DNA from: Actinomycetaceae bacterium zg-1166
Lineage (GTDB): Bacteria > Actinomycetota > Actinomycetes > Actinomycetales > Actinomycetaceae
Direction of reading: 5' to 3'
Length of the DNA stretch: 64,000 nt
Assembly (NCBI GenBank): GCA_015679245.1
Contig: CP064953.1
Coordinates: 1,054,001 to 1,118,000, forward strand
The notes under the pieces were generated by a model. The model saw only the letters and a list, made by a program, of their open reading frames with translations, did not search any database and was not told the origin of the DNA. The translations under genes and the position numbers were made by a program. Shown one piece after another: positions 56,183 through 64,000 of the stretch (the stretch's first letter is position 1; each line of letters starts with the position of its first letter).

Positions 56183-56887
56183 CTAGAACACAAATGCCCA
56201 CATATCCCAAAACCAGATAATCGCTACAGCCGCAATGAAAGTGTAGATTCCTACAACGATGTACCAACGCCCGTGTACGAGGAACTTTCGCAGGCCATCT
56301 GGAGCGGGTAGATACCCCGCTTGTACTGAGCGCACAAGCACATGAACAATCAACGGGATCGTCGCAAACCACGTGAGAAGGCAGTAGGGGCACAGAGCTC
56401 GCTCGTGGACGAAAGAAGTGTACTGAAACCAGAGAATCCACGCTGTCGCCGCTACCATGGCTGCATCGAGAAGGAGCCAGAGCCAGCGCGCAAACTTTGC
56501 TCCCGAGATGAGGGCTAGGCCAAGTGCAGTAATTCCTGCAAAGAACGCCAGACCAAAGAGAGCATTCGAGATTCCGAAGAAGAGCGTGTTGAACTCTGAG
56601 GAGAGGAAACGCCCGCAGCCAATAAGCGGATTGAGGTCACAGGAAAGGGAGGAAGCCGGATCTTTGAGGAGTTGTTTCTCTGCCAGAAGAAGCTCACCGG
56701 CAGCAAAGATACCGAGCAATCCAGAGAAGATCATGAGAAGAGAAAGTTCGCGGGGAGCCCCACCTTCTCGTTGAAGTTGAGTGGGCAATGCTGCCCTCTG
56801 CTTCTCGACTGCGGCGAGATAGGCGCTCACGTCCTCGTCGCTCAGAGATTCCACCGAGGTGGAATCTGGCACTGCTGCGTCCTTCAT
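56183..56887 (-). CDS. VKOR-family disulfide-forming membrane protein
   Basis: A 234-residue homologue of vitamin K epoxide reductase; with a DsbA-like partner it would oxidise exported proteins. Five helices are visible. The active-site motif CPYC sits in RALCPYCLLTW, and the loop pair is in SLSCDLNPLIGCGRFLSS. No DsbA is fused or adjacent. It starts one base after the stop of the HAD-IIB gene (TAAAATG), so the two are one operon. Confidence 0.9.
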   Translation of the reverse strand: MKDAAVPDSTSVESLSDEDVSAYLAAVEKQRAALPTQLQREGGAPRELSLLMIFSGLLGIFAAGELLLAEKQLLKDPASSLSCDLNPLIGCGRFLSSEFNTLFFGISNALFGLAFFAGITALGLALISGAKFARWLWLLLDAAMVAATAWILWFQYTSFVHERALCPYCLLTWFATIPLIVHVLVRSVQAGYLPAPDGLRKFLVHGRWYIVVGIYTFIAAVAIIWFWDMWAFVF

Positions 56888-56888
56888 T

Positions 56889-57665
56889 TTATTTCTCCGT
56901 TTCGCTTCCTTCGTAGGCCGAGCAATATGCTTCCAGGTACGTTACAGTGTCTTCCCATCCGCTCACGGGGTGAGCATCGATCCCTGTGCGAAGAACCGGA
57001 TAGTCATTGCCGCCTTCATCCAAGCGATCTCCGATAAAAAGCATGTCCTCGATAGCAATTCCTGTCTGTGTGGCAAGCTCCTCGATCCCGTAGGCTTTGT
57101 CGATTCCCTTGCGGGTGATATCCACAGACGTGGAGCCGCCAGACCTCACCTCAAGTTTAGGAAGGCGAGCGGCGACAGCAGCTCGGAGGGTTTCTTTCTT
57201 TTCCCCTGTAGGATCCCACGCCTTCTTCTTCTCAAGCGGGGCTTCTTGCCCAAGAGCCGAGAAGGTGATCTGCGAGGCACGATCTTCGAGGATAGACCCC
57301 CAAGTATTTTCTTCCCAAAGTCCCAAAGCACGCGCTTCTTCTTCCACTACGCGCAGAGCTTCCTCGCGTTCGGCCTCGCTGAGGTTACGAGCATAAACAT
57401 CGCGCCATCCTTCTTCCCTATAGCGGCAGTAGCGTGTACCGCATGTGGGCATGAGATGGAGCCTCTCCAACTGAGAGGGAGAGGCATCGAGACCGGCGAG
57501 AAGTTGGGATTCAAACTGCCCGAATTGCCCGCCGGAGATCACACATACTTCGCTGAAGTCCAGGAGACGACGAAGTACCTGCGCCACAGGTTGAGGAAGT
57601 GCAGACTTTGAGGGGGCAAGGGTATCGTCAAGATCAAATGCGATGAGTGTGTAGGGAGCTGCCAT
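56889..57665 (-). CDS. HAD-IIB phosphatase, sucrose-phosphatase/phosphomannomutase-like
   Basis: A 258-residue HAD hydrolase: IAFDLDDTLAPSKS is motif I, VCVISGGQF motif II, a C2-type cap follows, VDITRKGIDKAYGIEEL carries the motif III Lys, and MLFIGDRLDEGGNDYPV the motif IV Asp pair. Substrate probably a sugar phosphate. Start ATG 57665 has AAAGGAC upstream. First gene of an operon with VKOR. Cytoplasmic. Confidence 0.85.
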   Translation of the reverse strand: MAAPYTLIAFDLDDTLAPSKSALPQPVAQVLRRLLDFSEVCVISGGQFGQFESQLLAGLDASPSQLERLHLMPTCGTRYCRYREEGWRDVYARNLSEAEREEALRVVEEEARALGLWEENTWGSILEDRASQITFSALGQEAPLEKKKAWDPTGEKKETLRAAVAARLPKLEVRSGGSTSVDITRKGIDKAYGIEELATQTGIAIEDMLFIGDRLDEGGNDYPVLRTGIDAHPVSGWEDTVTYLEAYCSAYEGSETEK

Positions 57666-57860
57666 CTCACGTCCTTTCAGGGATCATTCCGCGTGGCCAT
57701 ATTTTCTCAGCTTCCTCTAGTGTGCAAGGAAAGCTGGCAATTTCCTTGGAGTACATGTGCTTTGTCCCTCACGTTTACCTTCAACAGACGCTAGAATGCG
57801 AGAGCCGTCAGAGCGCTGGCGTAAAGTCAGATGCTAGAACCAAACTCAAAGGAAATGAAC

Positions 57861-58568
57861 GTGGCGACACCACATATCACTGCCGAACCAGGGGATTTTG
57901 CCCCCGCGGTTCTCATGCCAGGAGATCCTAAGCGAGCCGAGCGTATCGCTCAGATGCTCATGCCCGATGCCGTTAAGGTGACCGATGTGCGCGGCATCGG
58001 AGGCTATACCGGTACCTGCAATGGTAAACCCCTCTCCGTTATGGCTTCAGGCATGGGGCAACCCTCACTCTCCATCTACGCTACCGAGCTCTTCACGTCC
58101 TACGGTGTGGAACGCATTATCCGTGTGGGCACGTGCGGTGGACTCTCCCGTGATGTTCAAGCTGGCGATGTCGTAATAGCGATGGGCGCACACACCGATT
58201 CTTCGATCAACTCACGGATGTGCCCAGGTATTACCTTTGCACCGCTGGCTTCCTGGCAGCTTCTTGCTGCTGCGGTGGCTGCAGCTGAAGGTGACCCCAC
58301 TGTGAAGGTAGGAGCTGTTGCTTCGCGCGACAAGTTCTATGGCAATCCGATCGAGGAAGCCGAACGCCTCGCTGCTCTGGGAACCTTCGGTGTGGAAATG
58401 GAAGCAGCAGCTCTGTACGGAATCGCTGCGAATCTGGGTAAGCAGGCGTTGGCTGTTCTTACTGTCTCAGATCATCTCTTTGACAGCTCTCAGGATATGA
58501 GTGCCGAAGATCGCGAAACAAAGTTTCACAAGGCACTCTCCCTCGCCGTAGCTGCCGCACACTGCTAG
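57861..58568 (+). CDS. deoD: Purine nucleoside phosphorylase
   Basis: I choose GTG 57861 (ATPHITAEPGDFAPAVLMPG), seven bases after AAAGGA, because it aligns with the E. coli DeoD start MATPHI; ATGs at 57831 and 57855 would add residues. 235 residues. Phosphorolysis of (deoxy)nucleosides: LMPGDPKRAERIA, VRGIGGYTGTCNG, RVGTCGGLSRDVQAGD, EMEAAALYGIA, and TVSDHLF with the catalytic Asp. Cytoplasmic purine salvage. Single gene. Confidence 0.94.
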   Translation: MATPHITAEPGDFAPAVLMPGDPKRAERIAQMLMPDAVKVTDVRGIGGYTGTCNGKPLSVMASGMGQPSLSIYATELFTSYGVERIIRVGTCGGLSRDVQAGDVVIAMGAHTDSSINSRMCPGITFAPLASWQLLAAAVAAAEGDPTVKVGAVASRDKFYGNPIEEAERLAALGTFGVEMEAAALYGIAANLGKQALAVLTVSDHLFDSSQDMSAEDRETKFHKALSLAVAAAHC

Positions 58569-58667
58569 GGTTCTACCTGGCTGTAGATGCCATAGCATGA
58601 TCTGCACCAAGGAGTCTCCTAGAGCTATAGATCGCATCAATATAATAAGAGAACAGCCTCACTTAAC

Positions 58668-58711
58668 CATGCTGGCGAACCCCTGATTTACTTCGGAGAT
58701 TCGCCAGCATG
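58668..58711 (+). other. Inverted repeat between deoD and the regulator gene
   Basis: Twelve-base perfect arms CATGCTGGCGAA (58668-58679) and TTCGCCAGCATG (58700-58711), with a 20-base loop. A TATAAT at 58641-58646 lies just upstream, so this hairpin may be in the leader of the regulator mRNA; alternatively it terminates deoD without a T-run. Confidence 0.45.
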
Positions 58712-58767
58712 ATATCGTCCAGAGGGTAGTGCCCGTTATACCGTCTCATCGTCGCAGGAAGGAAAGT

Positions 58768-59442
58768 ATGCTTTCGCTCACCGCATCTAACGAGGATTAC
58801 CTGCGCGCTATTTGGAAACTTGGCGAGTGGCAAGACCATCCCGCCACTACAAGTGAGCTTGCTCGAACTTTAGGTCTCTCCCCATCCACAATTTCCGAAG
58901 GAGTCTCCAAGCTCGTAGGACTTGGATTGGTGCGCCACGCTCCCTATGGAGCCATTTCGCTTACCGACGAAGGTATGCGCCAAGCCGGGCGGATGGTACG
59001 TATTCATCGCCTCTTGGAAACAGGGCTCGTTGAACTTTTCAACTACACCTGGGACGAAGTACACGAAGAAGCCGAGCACCTTGAACACGCTGTTTCCGAC
59101 CGTTTCATTCGTCGCCTCGACGCAGCTCTAGGCCACCCCACGCGCGATCCCCACGGAGACATCATCCCCCCCGAAGATTCCACCGATCTCGATATCAGCA
59201 ATACACTCCTCCCCCTCGCTAGCCTTGAGGTAAATAACAGCGCAATTGTTGAGCGAGTTTCCGATCAGGATTCTGATGTCCTCATCTATCTCCAGGAACT
59301 CGGGCTCCTCCCCGGCGTTCATGTGAGCGTTGAAGAAGCCCAGCGGGGCATCGGCCTTATGCGTGTGCGCTGCGGCAAAGAAAGCGTTCGTATCGCACTG
59401 ACTGCGGCACGCCATGTCCTTGTACGCCTGGTGAACGAGTAA
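58768..59442 (+). CDS. MntR-like, DtxR-family metal-dependent repressor with C-terminal SH3-like domain
   Basis: I start at ATG 58768 after AGGAAGGAAA, 224 residues. Winged helix at residues 8-70 (ATTSELARTLGLSPSTISEGVSKL). Metal-site residues by alignment with DtxR: Asp10 (M10 of DtxR), His80, Glu84, His99, Glu103 (Cys102 of DtxR), Glu106 and His107. Asp and Glu at the positions that are Met and Cys in iron-type DtxR are the pattern of Mn-selective MntR proteins. A FeoA-like SH3 domain closes the protein (ELGLLPGVHVSVEEAQRGIG). It probably controls Mn uptake; no transporter is adjacent. Confidence 0.82.
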   Translation: MLSLTASNEDYLRAIWKLGEWQDHPATTSELARTLGLSPSTISEGVSKLVGLGLVRHAPYGAISLTDEGMRQAGRMVRIHRLLETGLVELFNYTWDEVHEEAEHLEHAVSDRFIRRLDAALGHPTRDPHGDIIPPEDSTDLDISNTLLPLASLEVNNSAIVERVSDQDSDVLIYLQELGLLPGVHVSVEEAQRGIGLMRVRCGKESVRIALTAARHVLVRLVNE

Positions 59443-59684
59443 GCGGTTAACTTTACCAACTCTACATATCGCTCTCACTCTCCCCGCTTCTGCTGACTGC
59501 GAGGCTCACAAGTACCCCATCAACGGGGAGAAATACAAGATCACACATATCCACCACCTCACATAGGGAACGTTTGTTCGACATCCATTCTCCCAGGCAC
59601 TCCGGACATATCCAGCCAGTGACTCAGGTCATAGATTCCATGCGTCTCATATGTCGGATCGTTTTATCTCACAGCACACACAGC

Positions 59685-59720
59685 TTGACATTGGCACTAC
59701 CTTCACGGTTACCTAATACT
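59685..59720 (+). promoter_or_regulatory. Candidate metNIQ promoter
   Basis: TTGACA at 59685-59690 is a consensus -35 box; the best -10 candidates are TTACCT (59709) or TAATAC (59714), the latter with too long a spacer. It lies directly before the riboswitch. The 59443-59684 stretch holds nothing else clear. Confidence 0.4.
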
Positions 59721-59805
59721 TGTTTCATCAAGAGCAGCTGAGAGACATGGCTCGCTGAAGCTGCAGCAACCCGGGTTGCCGGGTGCTAACGCCATGATCG
59801 ATGGG
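59721..59805 (+). ncRNA. SAM-I-type (S-box) riboswitch
   Basis: The leader reads ATCAAGAGCAGC...GAGAGACATGGCTCGCTGAAGCTGCAGCAACC, quoted in parts: AGAG at 59731, the GAGA..TGGCTC element, TGAAGC with GCAGC/GCTGC pairing, and AGCAACC at 59764. These are the core marks of SAM-I riboswitches. A GGGTTGCCGGGTGCTAACGCC arm follows, and GATGGGAG (59800-59807) at the 3' end both can close P1 (CATC/GATG) and serves as the metN ribosome-binding site, so control is probably at translation initiation. Ligand S-adenosylmethionine; high levels shut the transporter off. Confidence 0.75.
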
Positions 59806-59813
59806 AGATGCAC

Positions 59814-60803
59814 ATGATCGAGCTTCGCAATGTCAGCAAGATCTATCCGCGCCGCGGAGAAGACGATGTTGTTGCCCTCGACAACATCTCGCTCACCATC
59901 CCCTCCGGGCACATTCATGGCATCGTCGGCGAATCTGGAGCAGGAAAATCTACACTCATCCGCTGCCTCACCGCTCTTGAACGCCCCACCTCGGGTGAAA
60001 TCCTTATCGACGGACAAAATCTCTTCACTCTCTCTTCCGAGGAACTGCGGGCTCAGCGTCGCAAGATCGGAATGGTGTTCCAGGGAGCAAATCTCTTAGA
60101 TTCGCGTACCGCTGCAGGCAACATTGTGTATCCCTTGCGTTTATCAGGCCTCTCCCGCGAAGCTGCCCGTACTCGCGTCTCTGAGATGCTCAGCCTCGTC
60201 GGACTTGCTGATCGTGCACGCTCCTTCCCCTCTCAGCTCTCAGGTGGGCAGCGCCAACGCGTCGGTATCGCCCGTGCCATGGCCGATTCACCCTCGGTGC
60301 TCTTGTGCGACGAACCCACCTCGGCTCTCGATACGGAAACCACCGAGCAGATTCTTCAACTTCTAGAGTCAGTGCGTGAAACTTATGGCGTTACCGTCCT
60401 CATCATCACGCATGAGATGAACGTTGTGCGCCGGATCTGCGATTCGGTGACATTGCTCGATCACGGCTCCCTCATCTCTACCGGAAGTGTGAGCGATATC
60501 GTCGCCAACGTCTCCTCTCCTTTAGCCCGCCAAATAATCCCGGCGCCTTCACTTGACCCACGCGATGTTCCTGGTAAGGCAATCATCGATATTTCGTTCA
60601 CCTCCTCCCCAGGAGAGCCCACAGGTTCACGTGTCATGACTCTGGCCGCGCAGCTTGGTGCAGATATTGGAGCTGGAACCTTTGAAACTCTCGGAGATCT
60701 CCAGATCGCTCGTCTTGCCCTCACCTTGGATGAGGCCAGTGTGAAGGAGGCACTCGCCCAGCTTGCCAGTGCCGGAATTACTTCGGAGGTACGAGCAGCA
60801 TGA
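59814..60803 (+). CDS. metN: Methionine ABC transporter ATP-binding protein
   Basis: A 329-residue ATPase starting at ATG 59814 (MIELRNVSKIYPRRGEDDVV), six bases after GGGAG; the ATG at 59808 overlaps the ribosome-binding site. Walker A GESGAGKST (39-47), signature LSGGQRQRVGIARAM, Walker B VLLCDEPTSALD, and an H-loop ITHEMNVV. A C-terminal NIL domain (about 250-329) senses methionine and gives trans-inhibition. First gene of metNIQ under the SAM riboswitch; overlaps metI by four bases. Confidence 0.95.
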   Translation: MIELRNVSKIYPRRGEDDVVALDNISLTIPSGHIHGIVGESGAGKSTLIRCLTALERPTSGEILIDGQNLFTLSSEELRAQRRKIGMVFQGANLLDSRTAAGNIVYPLRLSGLSREAARTRVSEMLSLVGLADRARSFPSQLSGGQRQRVGIARAMADSPSVLLCDEPTSALDTETTEQILQLLESVRETYGVTVLIITHEMNVVRRICDSVTLLDHGSLISTGSVSDIVANVSSPLARQIIPAPSLDPRDVPGKAIIDISFTSSPGEPTGSRVMTLAAQLGADIGAGTFETLGDLQIARLALTLDEASVKEALAQLASAGITSEVRAA

Positions 60804-61483
60804 ACCCCCTCGCTTCAGATACGTGGTTCTCGAACCCCGTCATTCAGGAGTCACTTATTCCGGCTCTGGGCGAAACACTTCTCATGGTGTTCTGGGCGAG
60901 CCTCATCTCCGCGTTTCTTGGCCTTCTTCTAGGTATTATCCTCACCGCAACGAAACCTGCAGGAATTCTTCCAGAACGCGTTGTCAATGCTGTGCTGGGA
61001 TTTATCGTCAATATAGGACGCTCAATTCCCTTCGTCATTCTCATGTTCGTCCTTATCCCCTTCACACGTAAAGTGGTAGGAACAGGAACAGGATGGCAGG
61101 GTGCTACAGTTCCTCTCACGATCGCCGCGATTCCCTACTTTGCTCGTATGGTCGAATCCAATCTTTCTAACGTGGAACTAGGCAAGATCGAAGCAGCACA
61201 TATGATGGGAGCCTCGCGTACACGAATCCTCACTGGCGTGATTGTGCGCGAAGCAATGCCCACAATTATCCAGTCGATAACAATTCTCGTCATTACCCTT
61301 ATCGGCTACTCAGCAATGGCAGGCGTCGTGGGAGCTGGCGGTCTAGGCGCTCTTGCGCTGAACTACGGCTACTACCGCTGGACACCCGACGTGCTCGTTA
61401 TCGTCGTTGTCATCCTCGTTATGCTCGTCATGCTTGTGCAGGTTATCGGTGACATGCTGAGCCGGCTGGTGGATCACCGCTAA
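60800..61483 (+). CDS. metI: Methionine ABC transporter permease
   Basis: A 227-residue permease of five helices. It shows the family's EAA loop (VELGKIEAAHMMGASRTRILTGVI) and the AGVVGAGGLGALALNYGYYRW end typical of MetI. It would form a dimer in the cytoplasmic membrane and import methionine bound by MetQ. Overlaps metN; the 147-base gap to metQ contains a hairpin. Confidence 0.95.
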   Translation: MNPLASDTWFSNPVIQESLIPALGETLLMVFWASLISAFLGLLLGIILTATKPAGILPERVVNAVLGFIVNIGRSIPFVILMFVLIPFTRKVVGTGTGWQGATVPLTIAAIPYFARMVESNLSNVELGKIEAAHMMGASRTRILTGVIVREAMPTIIQSITILVITLIGYSAMAGVVGAGGLGALALNYGYYRWTPDVLVIVVVILVMLVMLVQVIGDMLSRLVDHR

Positions 61484-61526
61484 GGCACCATCAGCCGGGT
61501 AAGCTCCCTCCTTGAGCAGTGCCTTA
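61481..61526 (+). other. Inverted repeat between metI and metQ
   Basis: TAAGGCAC (61481-61488, including the metI stop) pairs with GTGCCTTA (61519-61526). It may slow or process transcripts so that metQ, needed in larger amounts, is made separately. No T-run, so a weak terminator at best. Confidence 0.35.
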
Positions 61527-61630
61527 GGCATACCTGTCTGTAGACCCGCATGTTCTTGCGCCGTCACCTCTTTTACTTCTTATTCTCATTTATTACTCGT
61601 CGTCGTGACATTACGTTAGGAAAAACACTC

Positions 61631-62473
61631 ATGAAGCGCACTACTTCTTTTGCAGCACTTGCTGCTCTCACCGCTCTTACACTCTCGGCTTGCGGTTCTT
61701 CCTCCGATAAGGCCGATAGTTCAAAGGACTCTGCGGCCAGCGGCGTAACGAAGATCGTCGTTGGTGCCTCACCAGTTCCTCACCAGCAGATTCTTGAGTT
61801 TGTGAAGAATAATCTGGCCAAGGAAGCCGGCCTTGATCTACAGATCAAGCCTTTCCAGGATTACGTCCTTCCAAACTCCACTCTCCAAGATGGAGAAATT
61901 GACGCAAACTACTACCAGCACCTGCCCTATCTTGAGGAAGAAAAAGCGAAGAAAGGCTACACGTTCGATCACGGCACGGGCATTCATATTGAGCCTTACG
62001 GCATCTACTCCAAGAAGATTAAAGGGCTCAACGAACTCTCCGACGGAGCTAGCGTGGCCATCACAAACGATCCTTCTAACCAGGCTCGCGCACTCAAACT
62101 TCTTGAAGCCAACAATCTAATCAAGCTCGCTAACGTAGACTCTCCCACGATCTTCAATATCACTGAAAATCCAAAGAATCTTACCTTCAAGGAAGCCGAA
62201 GCTCCTGCCGTTCCCAAGCTCCTGCCTGATGTCGATATTGCCATTATCAATGGAAACTACGCTCTAGAGAACAATCTCAAACCTTCGAAGGACGCTATTT
62301 ATCTTGAGTCAGGTGAGGACAACCCTTACTCGAATATTCTCGTGTGGAATTCGAAGGCTGAGGCCTCGAAAATCGAAGCTGTGAAGAAGCTCGACGAACT
62401 CCTTCACTCCCGGGAAGTTGCAGACTACATCACCGCCACATGGCCTGACGGTGAAGTGATCCCCGCTTTCTGA
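61631..62473 (+). CDS. metQ: Methionine-binding lipoprotein
   Basis: I start at ATG 61631 (MKRTTSFAALAALTALTLSAC), 280 residues, a lipoprotein signal with Cys21 as the lipidated residue. Body: VVGASPVPHQQILEFVKNNLA, IDANYYQHLPYLEEEKAKKG, VAITNDPSNQARALKLLEANNLI, VDIAIINGNYALENNL and NPYSNILVW, all NlpA/MetQ marks. Binds L- or D-methionine outside the cell and delivers it to MetNI. Ends at a strong terminator. Confidence 0.95.
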   Translation: MKRTTSFAALAALTALTLSACGSSSDKADSSKDSAASGVTKIVVGASPVPHQQILEFVKNNLAKEAGLDLQIKPFQDYVLPNSTLQDGEIDANYYQHLPYLEEEKAKKGYTFDHGTGIHIEPYGIYSKKIKGLNELSDGASVAITNDPSNQARALKLLEANNLIKLANVDSPTIFNITENPKNLTFKEAEAPAVPKLLPDVDIAIINGNYALENNLKPSKDAIYLESGEDNPYSNILVWNSKAEASKIEAVKKLDELLHSREVADYITATWPDGEVIPAF

Positions 62474-62484
62474 GAGAAAAGCTA

Positions 62485-62520
62485 AGTTGTGGGGCGACCA
62501 AAGCTGGCCGCCCCACAACT
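62485..62520. terminator. Terminator between metQ and the MATE gene
   Basis: AGTTGTGGGGCG (62485-62496) pairs with CGCCCCACAACT (62509-62520), followed by TTTTTC. Serves both convergent genes. Confidence 0.88.
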
Positions 62521-62530
62521 TTTTCTTTAT

Positions 62531-63955
62531 CTAATTTCTGGCAAAGTCGAGTTCACGCTCAACCACGAACTCATCATTATCTCTATCTGTACCATCTATA
62601 TCGGAAGCAAAAGGAAGCGCGTTTCGTCCCTCACAAAGTTCACGTTTCGCGCGTATCCACGAGGGAATGAGTACTGCCACAGCTCCGATCCACGCCAGAG
62701 GATTTCCCCAGACGATTCCGGCGAAACCGAAAGCTCCACCAAGTGTAATCGCCGTGGTGACTCGCATTGTGAGTTCAAGGAAGCCTGAGGCTGTGGGAGG
62801 AATCGTCTTGCCGAGCCCTTGGAGCGAACCTCGGGTAACGAAGAGGATAGCAAGTATCCAGTACATGCAGCCATTGACCACAAGGTAGTTATGCGCCATA
62901 GCGACAACATTTTCGTTAGCCGATCCTACGAACGAGCGCACAATTGGATTACCTACAGTTATGAGTGTGATGGCAAGAAGAAGAGCAACCGAGATAGCAA
63001 TGCGGATTGCCTGACGCACGCCAAGGAAGATTCGTTCTTTCTGTCCAGCTCCAAAGTTCTGAGCCACAAAGGTGGAGGAGGAAATGCCAATGGACTGGAG
63101 GAAAGCCACGGCGAGTCCATCCACACGCACGGCAGTGGTATAGGCGGCTACAGATTCGGTGCCCAGGGTGTTCAGACGAATCTGAACTACAAGTGTTCCG
63201 ATGGCGATAATCGACATCTGGAGTCCCATCGGTACACCGAACCGAAGGTGAATCCCCATCTGTTTGGCTCCCTGGCTCCAATCAGTTCGGCGCACTCGCA
63301 ACGTAGGCATCCGCAACCAGATGTAAGTAAAACAGAAAATGACGGCACACAATTCGGAGAGAATCGTGGCAAAAGCCGCTCCCCCCACTCCCATATGGAA
63401 GTGAGCGACGAAGAGAACGACGAGTCCCGCATTCAAGCCACAGGAAAGAACAAGGAAAATAAGCGGTGTACGTGAATCGCCAACGGCACGGATAACGGCG
63501 CAGAGGTAGTTGAAGTACATGGTGATGCAGGCACCAGCAAAATTCACCATTGCAAAAGTGACGGCTTCCTCAAGTAACTCTGAAGGAGTTTGCAGAAGTG
63601 TAAGGATGCCTTCGGAGAGTGCAACCCCACCCACCGTGATAGCAAGCCCTGTGAGGAATGTGAGAATTGTGCCCGCCGCGATGGAACGACGCACCTGGAG
63701 TTTATCGCCCGCCCCGAAGGCTTGAGCCACTGGAATAGCAAAGCCAGAGGTCATACCCCAGGCGAAGCCTACGAGAAGGAAAAGAATACCGGAGGTAGCG
63801 CCCACCGAGGCGAGTGCATTCACTCCAAGGTGCTGTCCCACGATCATGGCGTCGAAAACTTGATACATCTGCTGAACAGCGTTTCCTACAAGGAGTGGGA
63901 TCGCGAAGATAACGATCACTTTCCAAGGAGTTCCAGTTGTCAAGCTCGTATTCAT
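62531..63955 (-). CDS. MATE-family efflux transporter
   Basis: From ATG 63955 (MNTSLTTGTPWKVIVIFAIP; AAAGGGCC upstream) 474 residues with about 12 helices. The family blocks are present: FAIPLLVGNAVQQMYQVFDAMIVGQHLG, GMTSGFAIPVAQAFGAGD, FVAQNFGAGQKERIF and MYWILAILFVTRGSLQGLGKT (in parts). Exports drugs or cationic metabolites with Na+ or H+. An ATG at 63991 adds 12 residues without support. Gene reads out of the window's right end region; upstream sequence is cut at 64000. Confidence 0.9.
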   Translation of the reverse strand: MNTSLTTGTPWKVIVIFAIPLLVGNAVQQMYQVFDAMIVGQHLGVNALASVGATSGILFLLVGFAWGMTSGFAIPVAQAFGAGDKLQVRRSIAAGTILTFLTGLAITVGGVALSEGILTLLQTPSELLEEAVTFAMVNFAGACITMYFNYLCAVIRAVGDSRTPLIFLVLSCGLNAGLVVLFVAHFHMGVGGAAFATILSELCAVIFCFTYIWLRMPTLRVRRTDWSQGAKQMGIHLRFGVPMGLQMSIIAIGTLVVQIRLNTLGTESVAAYTTAVRVDGLAVAFLQSIGISSSTFVAQNFGAGQKERIFLGVRQAIRIAISVALLLAITLITVGNPIVRSFVGSANENVVAMAHNYLVVNGCMYWILAILFVTRGSLQGLGKTIPPTASGFLELTMRVTTAITLGGAFGFAGIVWGNPLAWIGAVAVLIPSWIRAKRELCEGRNALPFASDIDGTDRDNDEFVVERELDFARN

Positions 63956-64000
63956 ATGGCCCTTTCGCATTACTCCCAAAGCCCACAACACAAGAGGCGC

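Overview
The window comes from a mid-GC Gram-positive actinobacterium, most likely of the order Actinomycetales / family Actinomycetaceae; the genus cannot be fixed from the sequence. Evidence: several actinobacteria-typical proteins of unknown function (DUF3043, DUF3052, DUF3145), a single-chain AceE-type pyruvate dehydrogenase E1, a pyrophosphate-dependent phosphofructokinase (GGDD motif), a sortase signal of the actinobacterial LAxTG type, ComEA/ComEC/HolA linkage, and a Lys-type cell-wall gene set (FemABX, MurJ, ATP-grasp ligase).

Layout. (1) 1-3620: leftward early/replication module of a prophage (sigma-region-4 protein, two small proteins, DUF2800 nuclease-like, DUF2815, a small membrane protein and the start of a family-A DNA polymerase running off the edge). 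(2) 4026-7415: a rightward three-gene operon with the signature of an ABC three-component (ABC-3C) conflict system: a protein with an ABC-3C C-terminal domain, a small middle component and a Rad50-like ATPase with a CxxC hook. (3) 7719-12343: a very large sortase-anchored surface protein whose signal-peptide coding region contains a run of ten G; as written the frame is broken, and one more G would restore a perfect signal peptide, so it looks phase-variable and OFF. (4) 12344-13744: repeat-rich non-coding DNA and tRNA-Ala. (5) 13745-64000: mostly chromosomal housekeeping genes: PPi-PFK, trpD with a receiver-domain protein, sodA, FKBP, erpA, peptidase, aceE, tRNA modification-type YciO, peptide deformylase, an aminoacyl-phosphatidylglycerol synthase/esterase pair, tRNA-Asn, a peptidoglycan cross-bridge/lipid II cluster, pntAB, holA-comEC-comEA, leuS, VKOR, deoD, an MntR-like regulator and a methionine transporter (metNIQ) under a SAM riboswitch. 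A small AT-rich island at 23220-24006 (a scrap of the 3' end of an EF-Tu gene plus a lipoprotein gene) interrupts the housekeeping stretch.

How the genes work together. The left 12 kb is accessory: prophage, putative defence operon and variable surface antigen. In the core, the envelope genes stand out: MprF-like synthase with an esterase next to it (aminoacylation of phosphatidylglycerol and probably its reversal), and FemX, ATP-grasp ligase and MurJ (branching and export of lipid II). aceE, a carrier-protein-like protein that has lost its phosphopantetheine serine, and DUF3145 look like the flanks of a fatty-acid synthesis locus whose middle has been lost. All calls are by eye from the sequence; no database search was run.
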